A model generated the notes under the pieces. That model was not told the origin of the DNA, made no database searches, and saw nothing but the letters and a program-made list of their open reading frames with translations. Source: Zingiber officinale (lineage: Eukaryota > Streptophyta > Magnoliopsida > Zingiberales > Zingiberaceae). Taken from it: 64,000 nt of DNA. The translations under genes were made by a program, and so were the position numbers. Shown piece after piece: positions 47,106-59,499 of this stretch (position 1 is the stretch's first letter; each line of letters opens with the position of its first letter). Where the stretch lies: positions 9,868,894 to 9,932,893 of the forward strand of contig NC_056002.1 in NCBI RefSeq assembly GCF_018446385.1. Direction: 5' to 3'.

Positions 47106-47620
47106 GTCCTTCGAGTTTCACGAGTCAAATCTCTTTTGTCCAAATGTTCTTCTTTGCCCACCGTCCAAGGGCGGAGGCATATACTAAGGGACCCGGGCTG
47201 TAGCCCGAGTCCCAATTTATTATCTAATTATATATATATAATTTAAGTTTTACTTTTCTTTTATTTTGTGTATCATTGAATTTTTAGCCCGGTAGCCCAT
47301 GCCCAACCCAGCTCATGTCCTGTTTAATTTCTAACCTAATTCTTTTGCCCTCTTGAATTAAAGTCCTTCGAGTTTCATGAGTCAAATTTCTTTTGTCCAA
47401 ATGTTCTTCTTTGCCCACCGTCCAAGAAGGAGGCACATACTAAGGGACCCGGGATGTAGCCCGGGTCCCAATTTATTATTTAATTATATATATATAATTT
47501 AAGTTTTACTTTTCTTTTATTTTGTGTATCATTGAATTTTTAGCCCGGTAGCCCATGTCCAACCCAGCTCATGTCCTGTTCAATTTCTAACCTAATTCTT
47601 TTGCCCTCTTGATTCTATCA
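47106..47620. repeat. 257-bp tandem duplication across the hAT left end
   Basis: GTCCTTCGAGTTTCA starts at 47106 and 47363. Each unit holds the last 60 bp of host LTR, the 8-bp target site CCACCGTC and the first 190 bp of the hAT element (GGCGGAGGCA, GGGACCCGGG, TAGCCCGGTAGCCCATG). The duplication therefore happened after insertion. Confidence 0.88.
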
Positions 47621-48700
47621 TTGGGCAAAACAAGATTTGCAATCATGTTTTGTCCGCCCAATTTATTTCCATGACATTTTATTTTTTAACAAATTTAAAA
47701 CGAAACTTAAAACAGTTTATTTCCATGACATTTTATTTTTTAACAAATTTAAAAGGAAACTTTAAAAAAATAAATTGTAATTAATATCCCTAATTCCTTT
47801 TTACTCTTTGTCTATTTTTTTCCTCCCTGTGTGTTTCTTGTCGCCGACTCATTACTCCTAAGATTCTCATGATTGCTCCTCCGTGACTCCGATTTCTTTA
47901 GAGTTCCGCTGATCCCTCTTTTTTCCTCTTCGGTGATTGCTAGTTTGCTTCGTGATTCTTATTGCTCTCTCTCTCTTGATTGTTGCACGCCTGCATAAAT
48001 ACGACGTTGCAATTGCTCCACCGATCCTTACCCCTCCTTTTCTCTTCCGTTGTTGCTTCGTGATTACTACTGCTCTACAATTTCTGTAAGTATAAATAAC
48101 TGTTATCTCTGTTTTAATCTTCAATTAAAATGTTTTTTATTTTACTTTGATAGCTGATTCTAAATTCCCAAGTTTTTTTTATCACAGCTAATTGAAATGC
48201 ATGCCTAATCAATAACCTAATTATAAGATTAAAATGCATTCTTAAATCCATCACAGTTAAATGTTTAACCGAATCAAACAACTAGTTTGAAATGTTACAA
48301 TAAACGCAAAATGGTTTGCTTTTATTTGTTTGCTTAGTTTCACTTTTTAACTTTTATTCTATTAATTATTTATTATCTACTATGGCAAGAAATACTAGTA
48401 ATGAAATGCATAAATATGCATGATTAAATGCTTAATCAAAGTTTTTAATACAATGTCGAAATTAATTAAAGATTCTTTTACTAGATATACACCAAACATT
48501 AATTTTTAATATGTGATTACGCTTAAGAAAGGGACAACATATTTCTATTTTTTTATTAATCTTTTTCTTATATAGAATTAAACCAGTTGATTTCTTAATT
48601 ATTTTTTACTTTAAATAATGTTGAATTTTTAGCTATTGCAGTTGATATTGAATCTATTTAAGAGAAAGTGAGAATTATATTAGAAATCATTATTTAAAAT
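47621..48700 (+). other. hAT 5' region, no supported gene
   Basis: AT-rich, with a local duplication TTATTTCCATGACATTTTAT (about 47667 and 47723) and a pyrimidine-rich stretch at 47810-48070 that looks like leader sequence before GTAAGTATAAATAAC (a donor-like site near 48087). Minus-strand frame 47867-48124 is incidental. Confidence 0.45.
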
Positions 48701-48750
48701 TCATAAGATTTTATCATGTCAAAATGGGTTTATCCTAGGTTATTTTAATG

Positions 48751-51627
48751 TCAAATCAAGAGAGAAAAGGGGGAAATAATATTCTATCATTCTTTAAGCC
48801 AAGAATTGATAATCCTTCATCCTCCACATGTATAAAAAAAATATTGTGACATTTCATTTCGTATAGAACGTGCAAGTCGATTATTTTGTATATACCGTGA
48901 TGGACGATTCCACCGCTTATAATTGAAAAGAAAAGTTACAAGAGATTTTTCAAAAGGATACGTTTTTTCCACTCGGATCTCTTCCGTTTGATCTATTTTG
49001 TCCGGATCCTCCTTTTCTTCCCAATAAAGGGAAGGGTTTTTTTTTGTGGATCCCGCTTGTTCCTGTTTAGTCTCCTTCCTTTCGAAAGTAGTTTCTACAT
49101 CGCTTTCTTCCTCACTTTCTCTCCTTTCTTCCATTTCGTTTATTTTATTAGTAACAATAGGTGACGGCATTCTGCCTAAATAGTAGACACAGGTGATAAA
49201 TAAGAGAATACTAATGATTCGACCCATAGAATTTCTCAATTCTGCCATACGGTACTCGTACTTATACCTATTCGATCTAAGAGGACCAAGACTAATACAT
49301 CCATTTCTAATGAAGAGTTCGAACCTCCTTCTAAATCTCAAAGAGTTGAGTTTGATGAAACTTCACTTGAACGAGATCTTAGATTGCGTATTCCCATGTG
49401 GAGACATCTTGTTAATCATCGTGATGAAATTAGATGAGCTTATATCAAAATGGGGTCATATCAACCCAAATTGCAGGAGTACCCACGGTCTGAATCAGGA
49501 AAGCAACATCGTTGATTTCAATATACATGGTTTAAAAACTTTCCATGGTCAGAGTACTCTCCTTCAAAGGATGCAGCATTTTGTTTTCCATGCTATCTTT
49601 TTGAATTAAGTGAAGCACAACAATCTGCATTTACAATAGAAGGGTTTAAAAGTTGGAAACGCGTTAATGATAGAGCCAAGTGTGATTTTTTGTCGCATGT
49701 GGGAAGTTATAACTCAGTGCATAATAAATCTGCAAAATCTGTTGTTGATGTGACGAATGTAACTCAACATATAAATAAAGTTATGAATCGAGAATTTTCT
49801 GAACAGATTCAAAAGAATCGATTAAGACTTGCGGCAACAATTGAGAGTGTCCGTTGGCTTAGTTTGCAAGCATGTGGATTAAGAGGTCATGATGAATCTT
49901 CATCTTCCCAAAATTGTGGTAATTTCATTGAGAAGCTAAAACTTTTGGGAAAATCAAATGCTAGTATTGGCGATGTAATCTTAGAGAAAGCACTGGGAAA
50001 TGCAAAATATACCTCACCAGAAGTCCAAAAAGAAATCTTGCATATTATTGGTAATAGAGTCAGAAACAAAATTCGTGCTGAAATTGGAGATTCTAAGTTT
50101 TGTATTTTGGTGGATGAAGCGAAGGATATATCTAACAAAGAACAGATGTCTATAATTTTGAGATTTTTTGATGCTCATGGTTTTTACGGGAGCGTTTTTT
50201 CCAAATTGTGCATGTTCATGACACCACAGCTGCAACACTTAAGAAAGAAATATGTGATGCCCTCACCAGATATAATCTAAAAATACACAATATTCAGGGT
50301 CAAGGGTATGATGGTGCTAGCAACATGTGTGATGCTTTTAATGGATTGCAAGCTTTATTTCTTAAAGATTGCCCCTATGCATATTATGTACATTGTTTTG
50401 TCCATCGACTCCAACTAGCGTTAGTTGCAGCTGCTGAAAATGAGATCTCTATATGGCTTTTCTTTTCAAATTTGACGACTATTGTTAAACTTGTTACATC
50501 TTCGTCCAAACGCAATGCCGAGTTACAATCTGTTCAAGTAAATGAAATTGCACGTTCTGTTGTTGCTGGTGAACGCGAGACTAGACGAGGAGCTAATCAG
50601 ATTGGTACTTTGCATCGACTAGGAACTACTCGTTGGAGCTCCCATTTTGATTCTATTTGCGACTTAATAGATAAGTATAATGCAACTATTAATGTACTTG
50701 AAAATATTATCACTAATGGTTCCACTACTTCGATGCGTGGGGAAGCAGGTGGTTCCTTAATAGTGATTAAATCTTTTGATTTTATTTTTATTTTGCATTT
50801 GATGCATAAAATTATGGCGATCATAGATTTACTTTGTCGTGTCTTGCAATAAAAATCTCTTGATATCGTAAATGCAATGGATTTGGTCTCTACAACTAAA
50901 GCACTTCTTCTGACATTGAGAAATGATGGTTTTGATATTCTTCTTTCATATGTCAAATCATTTTGCACAAGATTGGATGTTGATATACCAGAGATGAGTG
51001 CTCGTTATAAGCATTCTAGTCGTTCATGCCAGCAAAAGGATGCCATCACAGTTGAGCATCACTTTCATTATGATATATTTAATGTTGCAATAGATTTTCA
51101 ATTGGAAGAGTTAAACTCTAGATTCAGTGATGAGACAGTAGAACTTCTTATGCTTAGCTCTGCTTTGGATCCAAAAGATAATTTTAATCGGTTCAACATT
51201 GATAAGATTTGTAATCTCGCTGAGAAGTATTATCCTAAGGACTTCACTGAACAAGAAATCCATAATTTGAGATGTCAGCTACAACATTATGAGCTCAATG
51301 TGGTTTGTCATGAAAATTTTCAAAAAATGTCCACTATCTCAGAATTGTGTCAAGGGTTATTTGAAACAAAAAAAAATACAGTACTATAATTTGATCGACA
51401 AGTTGATTCGTCTAATTTTAACTTTGCCCGTTTCTACGGCAACTACAAAGCGTGCATTTTCAGTTATAATGCATGTTAAAACAGTTCTTTGTAATAGAAT
51501 GGGAGAAGATTTTCTAACAGATTCTATGATTATCTACATTGAAAGAGAGTTTACTTCAAGTATTGATTCAAATTATATCATTGATGAATATTATACTTTG
51601 AAGAATCGTAGATCACAACTTCGATAA
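48751..51627 (+). pseudogene. hAT transposase (TTF-type zinc finger, DUF4371-like), interrupted and frameshifted
   Basis: A start MSNQERKGGNNILSFFKPRI (from 48751) is cut near 48825 by a plastid fragment. Coding resumes near 49295 with [37 protein letters not shown] and the zinc finger AFCFPCYLF. The long open part 49690-50200 contains ILVDEAKDISNKEQMSIILR (first catalytic Asp). Frameshifts lie near 50195 and in an A9 run near 51375, and a TAA is at 50850. GQGYDGASNM holds the second Asp. The hAT dimerisation end LTLPVSTATTKRAFSVI has Lys where the family has Glu. Expected host function: cut-and-paste transposition. Non-functional now. Confidence 0.9.
48828..49292 (-). pseudogene. ycf1: Nuclear plastid DNA fragment: partial ycf1 (TIC214)
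   Basis: A minus-strand open frame (within 48817-49341) reads SELRNSM-like [20 protein letters not shown], then [44 protein letters not shown] and finally [14 protein letters not shown] and [12 protein letters not shown]. These are consecutive parts of the plastid-encoded Ycf1 protein, with about 45 residues deleted between EEIRV and FEK. Flanks on both sides are hAT transposase sequence, so this is plastid DNA transferred into the nucleus. It has no start, end or plastid context, so it is not a gene here. Confidence 0.88.
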
Positions 51628-52631
51628 TGTGTATGTATATATGGATCATAAAATAATTTTTTTTACTTTGTGAGTTATCTGTGCTAATTAATTTTTTTCT
51701 ATTGTTATTTAAGAAGTTAATGGTGTGAAAGTTCAACTGAAAACTACAGCTGGAGCGCAATTCAAGTGGTTGGTTGATTAGATACATTTTCATGTTTGTC
51801 CCATTACCTGCTATATATTTCATTGGCCACTCAACCTTTCAAGACTTTTTATTTGTTTGTGTTTGCTACACCTAATATTTTGGATTAATGAGGTGAGATT
51901 AGTTTTCCTTTTTATGTTATTGAACTTTATACCGCTAACATTTTATACTTGTCCTCTTGTGTTTTGCAGGATTCGACCTACAAATACTTCGAGATCATTA
52001 CTGTTGATGCAGCTCATAGTATCATTATCCGCAATGATTCAAGGATTAACTCCAGAGTTACCAAGTTGCTTTTATAGTTACCTTTTGTCTAGAATTTGAT
52101 GTGATTTCAACTCAGAATTTTAGTTGCCTATTTGATGTGCTTGTCTAGTCCATAAGTTTTATGATTCTACTCAAATTTAGACTTCTATAAATCTTTTAAT
52201 AATTTATATTTTTTTATATTTTTAGTATCTATCATTTTCCTATCTAGTTGATGAATGAGACAATGAGTGTTTGTATAGATTTGGGTTAAAGTAATAGATA
52301 CAAGTTATAGTTGTTCTATTTGTCTTGTAAAAATTAGTTTCTAAAATATTTTTGTGGGATAATATTATATATTTTTCTTAATATTTTTTAAAAAATATTA
52401 AGAAATTTAATGACGAATATTAAATTTCATCGCTAAACAACGAATATTAAATTTTACAACTAAATTTAATGATGAAATCAAATTTTCTTTACAAAATTCA
52501 TTAGCGATCAAAAATTTTATGACATATTAGTTTCTAATAATTATTTGTTCATGTCTAATGCATATATATAATTTTATTTTTCGTTAAAAATTTTTAGCCC
52601 GGATAGATTATAGTTCCTAGCTCCGCCATTG
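51628..52631 (+). other. hAT 3' region
   Basis: Downstream of the transposase stop. A further exon-like piece follows TTTTGCAG|GATTCG near 51969 but shows no recognised domain. The stretch 52400-52520 (TTTAATGACGAATATTAAATTTCATCGCTAAAC-like short repeats) and the right terminus follow. Confidence 0.5.
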
Positions 52632-52847
52632 CCACTGTCGCCTCCACTATGCACACACTGATCACCCTCTTCATCTTTTCTGGATTGCTCTTGGACGCTT
52701 CAATATATAAGAAGAAAGCATCGGTTTGTAACCGATGCTTTGATGCCATATAATGGAGGAAGATGAAGGTGAATGAACACCCCTTCATCTTCCTAACTTT
52801 GCAACTAATGCAACATCCAACATTTGCAACTAATGCAATGTCCAACA

Positions 52848-54142
52848 TCTCCCGCTCGTCCAAGTCAATCCATAAAGGTTATCTAATCACATAGATCATG
52901 TCAGTCACATAGACTATAAGATAATCATGTTACAAGGTCAAAGTCAAACATTAATTAGTTACAAAGACCAAATAAGTCACATACACTATATGACGATCAG
53001 GTCACAAATACCAGAGCATCAATTAATTAGTCACAAAGACTAAATAAGAACATTCATTCCATACATTAGGGAAAATAGTTCGTACGACAGCAAACACATT
53101 GAGCATTCATTACTAAGAAAATTGTTACAACTTACATAGATGCTCTATAAAATGAATCAGAGACATCAAAACTTTCCTTTACCCGAGATTAAATTATTTA
53201 TATCAATATGAATACCTCTAATCCCTCATAATAACTATTATGTCAAATGCATATTCAACATCTCCAATTAATATAATTATTCATAATTACATTTTATGTA
53301 CTGAACTAAAAATATAACTGGTACCAATGAATAAATATCACAGATGTAAATCAATTTTAATCTTCTTTTTTAGCTAGAATCTATTCATTCTCATCAGTCA
53401 TTTTCCTAGTTATGCTCCATAGACCGAATCACCCATAGCCAATAGAAAACATGCTAAAGTAACAGATACTGATCAGAACTTCAAGTAGACAACTGAATAG
53501 TCACTTAGGATAAGATTGAGATTAACTTATAATCTCAAGGGTCTCACACAGTAGAGAAGCAGAGATTTATTCTCCTACTACCCTTCTTGTCGCCATAGCA
53601 CATGTGGTATGAATCACATGCTACGATGTTACTCTCTTTACTAAAAAGAGCGCATGTTTTTTCCAAAATTTAGCATCGTATAGATTTCGATCTACACATA
53701 CGTAATGTCTAATCCTGAATTCAACATATGAATTCCAATCTGGCCTTAAGCAGAATCAATAAATGGTGTGTTCATTTACTCTGATTATTACATAAATGAT
53801 CTCATCTTGACACAATTATCAAGGCGACCTTAACTTATGGATATATCTCTATTCACAACTACATAAGTTGTCTTATAAGCAATGATCTTACCTCTATTTA
53901 TACTTAACAAACAGAGATGATTGCCCATGTGAGTGGACCAATCTCAATCTGCCAACATGTTTATCAAGACTTTTATTCGAATATACCAAAGACATATACA
54001 CTGAATAGATTATGACATTTTTCATTTATTAAAATATCTTTATAATAAGTTACATTCTTCGAAGTCCCAAAGATTTCATATGTCCTTAAAATAACTCTTT
54101 AGGCAATGACTTAGTAAAAGGATTTACAAGCATATAACATGT
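52848..54142 (-). other. 3' untranslated region and RNase H tail of the minus-strand copia
   Basis: Reading leftward from 54142, the RNase H end (LTKSLPKELF phrase, about 54125-54090, minus strand) is followed by LGLRRM near 54070, then about 1.2 kb without coding. A phrase AGTCACAxAGACTxxATAAGA-like repeats three times at 52900-53050. The polypurine tract GAGCGGGAGA sits at about 52848-52857. Confidence 0.6.
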
Positions 54143-56562
54143 TGTTGGTTGCTACTCGGAAAACCTAGAGGTTCCACTGTACAAAAATTTTGTACAAAGG
54201 TCTGAACCTTTTCCTAGCTACCATGTGTTCTTTTAAATTAAATTTTGGATCGCCTGCGGAACTTAACACGTTTGATCCAAAACTTAATCTATTTGTTCTT
54301 TTAGGTTTTGACTTGGATCTCCTGCGGAACTTAACACGTTCGACCCAAGTCTCCTTAAGTTATTAATTCCATTAAATATTAATTTCCATAAAAGGTTCCC
54401 AGTACTGACGTGGCGAGGCACATGACCTTCTTGGATATGAGAGCAACCACCACCGACTAGACAAAACCTTTAATAGAAAGCTAATATTTAATTTCCTAAA
54501 ATAACTTTAGGTTAACCAAAGAGAACAATCAAATCACAAGGAAAAGAAAGAAAACAAAAGAACACAACTTCGAAAAACATATTCGAAATACTAGAACGTA
54601 AGCCTCTTGTATTTGGTATTATTTCCATAAATAACTAGCATGATGCGGAAAGAAAAATTACTAGTTATACCTTGTAGAAAAACCTCTTGATCTTCTACCG
54701 TATTCCTCTTCTAACCTCAGACGTTGTGTGGGCAACGATCTTCCGAGATGAGAAACCACCAAGCACCTTCTTCTCCTCCTAGCTAGGTTCGGCCAAAACA
54801 AGAAAGCTCCACCAAGGAAGAAGAAAAACACCAACCAAGCTCTAAGAGATGCAAGCTTCCTCTCCTTCTTCTTCTTCTTCTCCAAGTAGTATCCGGCCTC
54901 CACAAGACCTCCAAGCAATAGAGAGTTTCGGCCACCACAAAGAGGAAGAAGAGAAGAGATGATGGCCGGCCACAACACCAAGGAAAAGAGGGAGAGAAAA
55001 CAATAGAGGTTGTATCTCATGAAGGCACCCTCACCCCTTCTTTTATATTCCTTGGCCTAGGCAAATTAGGAAATTTAATTACAATAAAATTTCCTCAATT
55101 TCCTTGACATAATTTAATTTAGAAAAATAAAACAAATTTTCCAAATTAAACTTCAATGGCCGGCCACATCATTGGAGAGCAAATTGGACAAGTTTTAATC
55201 AACAATTAAAACTTCCTAATTTGTTTCCGGAAATTTTAAAAATAAAATTTCTCTTTAAAAATCTCTTCATGGTTGATAAAAGGAAATTTCTATAATTTTA
55301 ATTTTATCAACATGTGGATAATTTTTAAAGAGAAAATAAAATAACTCTCCAATCTACAAATAAGGAAAGAGATCTAATCTCTTTCTTTAATCTTTTGTAG
55401 ATCTTTTACAAGAGAGATATTTTAATTTTAATTCTCTTTAATAAATTAATTCTTCCACATAATAAAAACTAAAATTAAAATCCCTTTTAAATTTAATTTG
55501 GCCGGCCCCCACTAGCTTGGGTTCAAGCTAGGGCCGGCCACCCAATTTTATACCTAGGCCGGCCCTAGCTTGTTCCCAAGCTAGCTTGGCCGGCCCCTAT
55601 TGTGTGGGTATAGAAGGTGGGTATAGGTGGGTATAGAACTCTATAAATAAGAGGCTACGATAGGGACCGAGAGGAGGAATTGGTTTTGGTCTCCCGATAA
55701 AATTAAGCATCCCGTGTTCGCCCCGAACACACAACTTAATTTTATCAATAATAATTCATTCCACTAGAGAATCATTATTGAACTACCGCACCAATCCCAA
55801 ATTATATTTTTGGGCTCCTTCTTATTATGAGTGTGTTAGTCTCCCTGTGTTTAAGATATCGAATGTCCACTAATTAAGTGAGTTACTGACAACTCATTTA
55901 ATTAATTTCTTAGTCCAAGAGTAGTACCACTCAACCTTATTATCATGTCGGACTAAGTCCACCTGCAGGGTTTAACATGACAATCCTTATGAGCTCCTCT
56001 TGAGGACATTATCAACCTAGTATCACTAGGACACAGTTTCCTTCTATAATCAACAACACACACTATAAGTGATATCATTTCCCAACTTATCGGGCTTATT
56101 GATTCATCGAACTAAATCTCACCCATTGATAAATTAAAGAAATAAATATCATATATATGTGCTTGTTATTATATTAGGATTAAGAGCACACACTTCCATA
56201 ATAACTGAGGTCTTTGTCCTTTATAAAGTCAGTATAAAAAGAACGACCTCATATGGTCCTACTCAATACACTCTAAGTGTACTAGTGTAATTATATAGTT
56301 AAGATAAACTAACACCTAATTACACTACGACCTTCCAATGGTTTGTTCCTTTCCATCTTAGTCGTGAGCTACTGTTTATAATTTATAAGGAACCGATAAC
56401 ATGATCTTCTGTGTGTGACACCACACACCATGTTATCTACAATATAAATTAATTGAGCAACTACATTTATCATAAATGTAGACATTTGACTAATGTGATT
56501 CTTATTTCTAGATAAATATTTATACCAAAAGCTAGGCTTTTAGTATACACTCTAACACATGT
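54138..56562 (-). mobile_element. Solo LTR (54143-56557), minus orientation, target duplication CATGT
   Basis: In minus orientation it runs TGTTAGAGTGTATACTAAAAGC to GTAGCAACCAACA, 2415 bp, with CATGT on both sides (54138-54142, 56558-56562). It belongs to the family of the 14277-24204 copia: shared are the start, the GTGTTCG-CCC-CGAACAC hairpin (55714-55730), the TGTACAAAAATTTTGTACA palindrome (54179-54197), the GTGTGTGACACCACACAC hairpin and the GTGGCGAGGCAC phrase. It sits in the RNase H region of the minus-strand copia. The frame 54661-55020 is not a gene. Confidence 0.93.
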
Positions 56563-57960
56563 AGGGATATACTCAAGAACTATCTTTTTCTTGTCATTAA
56601 TATCCCTTACAAAATTATACTTAATTTCTATATGCTTGCCTTTGCTGTGATATCTGAGATCTTTGGAAAAGGCTATAGTAGCTTAACTGTCATAGTACAG
56701 TGTAACATAACTCCCACTGTGCTCAGAAATTTTAGATGCTTCAGAAACCTTTTTGACCAGACAGCTTATTGTACAACTGATGCACAAGTCACACAACTTC
56801 CATTGTCGACAAGGCTACACAAGCGCAGTCATATAGCTTCTATTATCGACAATGCTACAAAAGACAAGCCACACAACTTTTATTGTCAACAATGCTACAT
56901 AAGCATGCTTGTTGCTATTCCATGAGATGGCGCCACCATTCAACAAGAAGGTATAGCCAGATGTGGATTTTTGTCAACAAGGTCCCTAACTCAATCTGTA
57001 TCTATGTAGTCACTCAGGCTCATCTTAGATATTTAAAAATAGATACACAATCTGTTATCCTTTTAAGGTATTTTAATATCCTATTCATCGCTTTCCAATG
57101 TCTTGATCCTGGATTTGATTGGAAACGACTAATTAAGCCAATAACATAGTTTATATCAGGACGAGTACACAACATAGTGTACATTAAACTACCAATAACA
57201 CTGGCATATAGTTTTTTTCTTCATTTCGACTATTTTCTTAGAAGTCTTGGGGTATATACTTTTGCTCAAAATAGTATCTCTTGCTATAGGTGTCTGTTCA
57301 ATGTTGCAATCTGACATATTGAGATGTTATAGCATCTTAGTGATTTAAGTTTCTTGAGATGAACCCAAAAACCTTTTAGATCGATCTCTAATGATCTTCA
57401 CTCTTAAGATGTACTTTGCTTCTCTCATATCTATTATGTTAAATTATGATGAAAGCTAGGATTTGACTTCTATCACATACTTTATGTCACTTCCAGCTAT
57501 TAACATATCATCAATATATAATGATATAATAATAAACTTTCCTTTTTTCCTTTCTTAGGTAAACACAATGATCCTCATTGATCATTTCAAAATCATAAGA
57601 CAAAATGACTTCATTAAATCTTATGTTACATTGTTTTGATACTTTCTTCAGCTTATATATAAACTTCTTAAGTCTATATATACTTTATTTTCTTGGATTT
57701 CAGCAATATAACCTTATAGTTGTGTCATATAGATTTTTTCATCAAGACTACCATTAAGGAAAATTATTTTTACATCCATCTGATGTAATTCCATGTCAAA
57801 ATTTGCTACTATAGTTAGGATGACATATATTGACACAAACTTCACAACTGGGGAGAATGTCTCTTCAAAATCAATACCCTCCGGACGGATATATCCTTTT
57901 GCAACTAAACGAGCCTTGTATCGATTAATCAAACTATCTACTTTCCTCTTTATCTTGAGA
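56563..57960 (-). pseudogene. Minus-strand copia reverse transcriptase and RNase H, degenerate
   Basis: RT begins near 57960: RYKARLVAKGYIRPEGIDFE and MDVKIIFLNGSLDEKIYMTQ (open frame 57932-57714). The catalytic box is YIDDMLIAGSD at about 57517-57485, so the Asp pair is intact. Later parts drift through stops; the RNase H core lies at about 56600-57000 and its tail beyond the solo LTR at 54060-54142. Plus-strand frames 56632-57149 and 57793-58080 are shadows. Confidence 0.85.
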
Positions 57961-58379
57961 ATCCACTTATTCCCAATAGCCCTTCGGCTTGAAGGAAGAT
58001 TGACTAAATCTCAAACTCAATTCTTTCTCATTGACTTCATCTCCTCATCCATTGCAATTTTCCATCTTTTTTCTTACTGAGCTTCTCAAAGCTTCCTCAA
58101 CTATCCGAGGTTCCTCATCGTCAACTGGAGAATCATCAATACCTCATTCTCAATGTCAAACCTTCTCCGAGGAATAATCTGACAACTATTTCTTCGTAGG
58201 TTAGACTGTTGAGAAACTAACTCATTTAGTGGCAAATTACTCTCACTATATTAACTAGATTCAGGCATCTCCTGATTTGTTGATAAAGAAACATTATTCT
58301 CCTTCTCTATCTCATATAGTAGAATGGTCTTATCAACTTCACCTTATGTTGAAAATTTAGTTTCAAGAAAAATAGCATC

Positions 58380-59260
58380 TCTTGACTCTATTTCAGAGAT
58401 AGTTCCATCTTTGTCGCTCTCCAATGAAGACATAACCCTTAGAAGTCTCAGAATTTCTTATAAAAATACACTTCTTATCTTTGGCTCATAATTTTTCATA
58501 TTCGTGAGTCTTATCATGAACATAGGCAGCTAACCCCCAAGATCTCAAATTACTCAAATCCGATTTTCTACCTGTCCAACGTTCATGTGGGATAAATGGA
58601 ACTGACTTTGAAGGTACTTTGTTAAGTATATAGACCGCAACTAATAATGCATCTCCCCAATAGGAGATTGATAAATTAGCTTATGTCATCATATGCCTAA
58701 CCATTTCAAGAAGAGTCTTATTTCTTCTTTCAGCAATCTCATTTTACTGTGGAGTTCTAGAGATAGTTAGCTATCTAATAATCCCTTTCTCATTATACAT
58801 TATCTTGAACTGATCATACAAATATTCATCTCCATTATCAGTGTGCAAGGTTTTAACCTTACGTTCCAATTGTTTCTCAACTTCATTCAAGTAACGAATG
58901 AAGCAATCTAATGCTTCATATTTGTTAGAAATCAAATACACATGACCAAAACATGTTTAGTCATCAATAAATGTAATGAAATAAGAACTCCCATTTCTAG
59001 CCTTCAAATTCATTAGACCACAAATATCCAAATGAATTAATTGTAATGGTGATTCAACTGTAATAGCCTTACCAAATAGTTTCCTAGTTATCTTTCTAGC
59101 AAGACAATGCTCACATATAGACAAGATAATCTTAGCATTAGTGCCTAAAAGGCTCTCCTTAGCTAATCTATTCATTCGTTCTTGTCATATATGTCCTAGT
59201 CTAGCATGCCAAATTTCATCATTAACATCAGCATTACTAGTAAGAGTAATATTTGAAAAA
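58380..59260 (-). pseudogene. Minus-strand copia integrase, degenerate
   Basis: An open part at 59175-58957 reads CEHCLARKITRKLFGKA (zinc-binding CxxC), LIHLDICGLMNLKARNGSSY (first Asp) and FITFIDD. Upstream a WHARLGH-type phrase and downstream SDNGDEY- and ERRNKTLLE-type phrases (about 58840 and 58720) appear with stops. Confidence 0.85.
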
Positions 59261-59499
59261 TAATTCTCATTATTATTTGGTTCTATATCAAGAACCATAA
59301 AACTATTTGTTACATAATCATGCATAATTAACACAGAGTTAATTCAAAGTTCCACACAACGACTATAAAAATTTACACAATAACCTAAATCAAGAAGACA
59401 AATGATGGAAACCAGATTCCGTCGAATCTCAGGAGCATATAAGACATCATATATAAATAAGGTTCGTCTACCACGTAGGTTGAGCTTGCAAATGTCAAT

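Larger units (their letters stand above)
47158..52639 (+). mobile_element. hAT-superfamily DNA transposon, 47166-52631, target duplication CCACCGTC/CCACTGTC
   Basis: The left end is CAAGGGCGGAGGCATATAC; the right end is the reverse complement of CAATGGCGGAGCTAGGAAC. Both carry the GGCGGAG core and CCCGGGCT common in plant hAT ends. The flanking 8-mers CCACCGTC (47158-47165) and CCACTGTC (52632-52639) differ at one base. The unoccupied sister site in the other LTR reads CCACCGTTGCCTCC at 63661, which proves the junctions. It encodes a TTF-type zinc finger/hAT dimerisation transposase, now broken, and carries a plastid DNA insert. Length 5466 bp. Confidence 0.9.
46986..52847 (-). repeat. 3' LTR of the minus-strand copia, split by the hAT element
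   Basis: Blocks matching the right LTR: TCTAAT-TxCATxAAA-ACAxGATTAAAA near 46995, GAACTTGGTCxCT-like near 47055, GAAAG-CCTTCxxGTTTCACG, then after the hAT element GCCTCCACTxTGCACACACTGATCACTCT-like sequence at 52640 and GGATTGCTCTTGGACGCTTC. The end has a local duplication of TTGCAACTAATGCAAyrTCCAACA. Confidence 0.8.

Noticed and set aside
48817..49341. Considered as a functional nuclear gene encoding a membrane protein
   Set aside because: The sequence is partial plastid ycf1 with an internal deletion, flanked by transposase sequence; a transferred fragment is the simpler reading.
54661..55020. 119-codon minus-strand frame with a hydrophobic start
   Set aside because: Inside the solo LTR; equivalent frames in the other two LTRs of the family (15896-16238) are not conserved.
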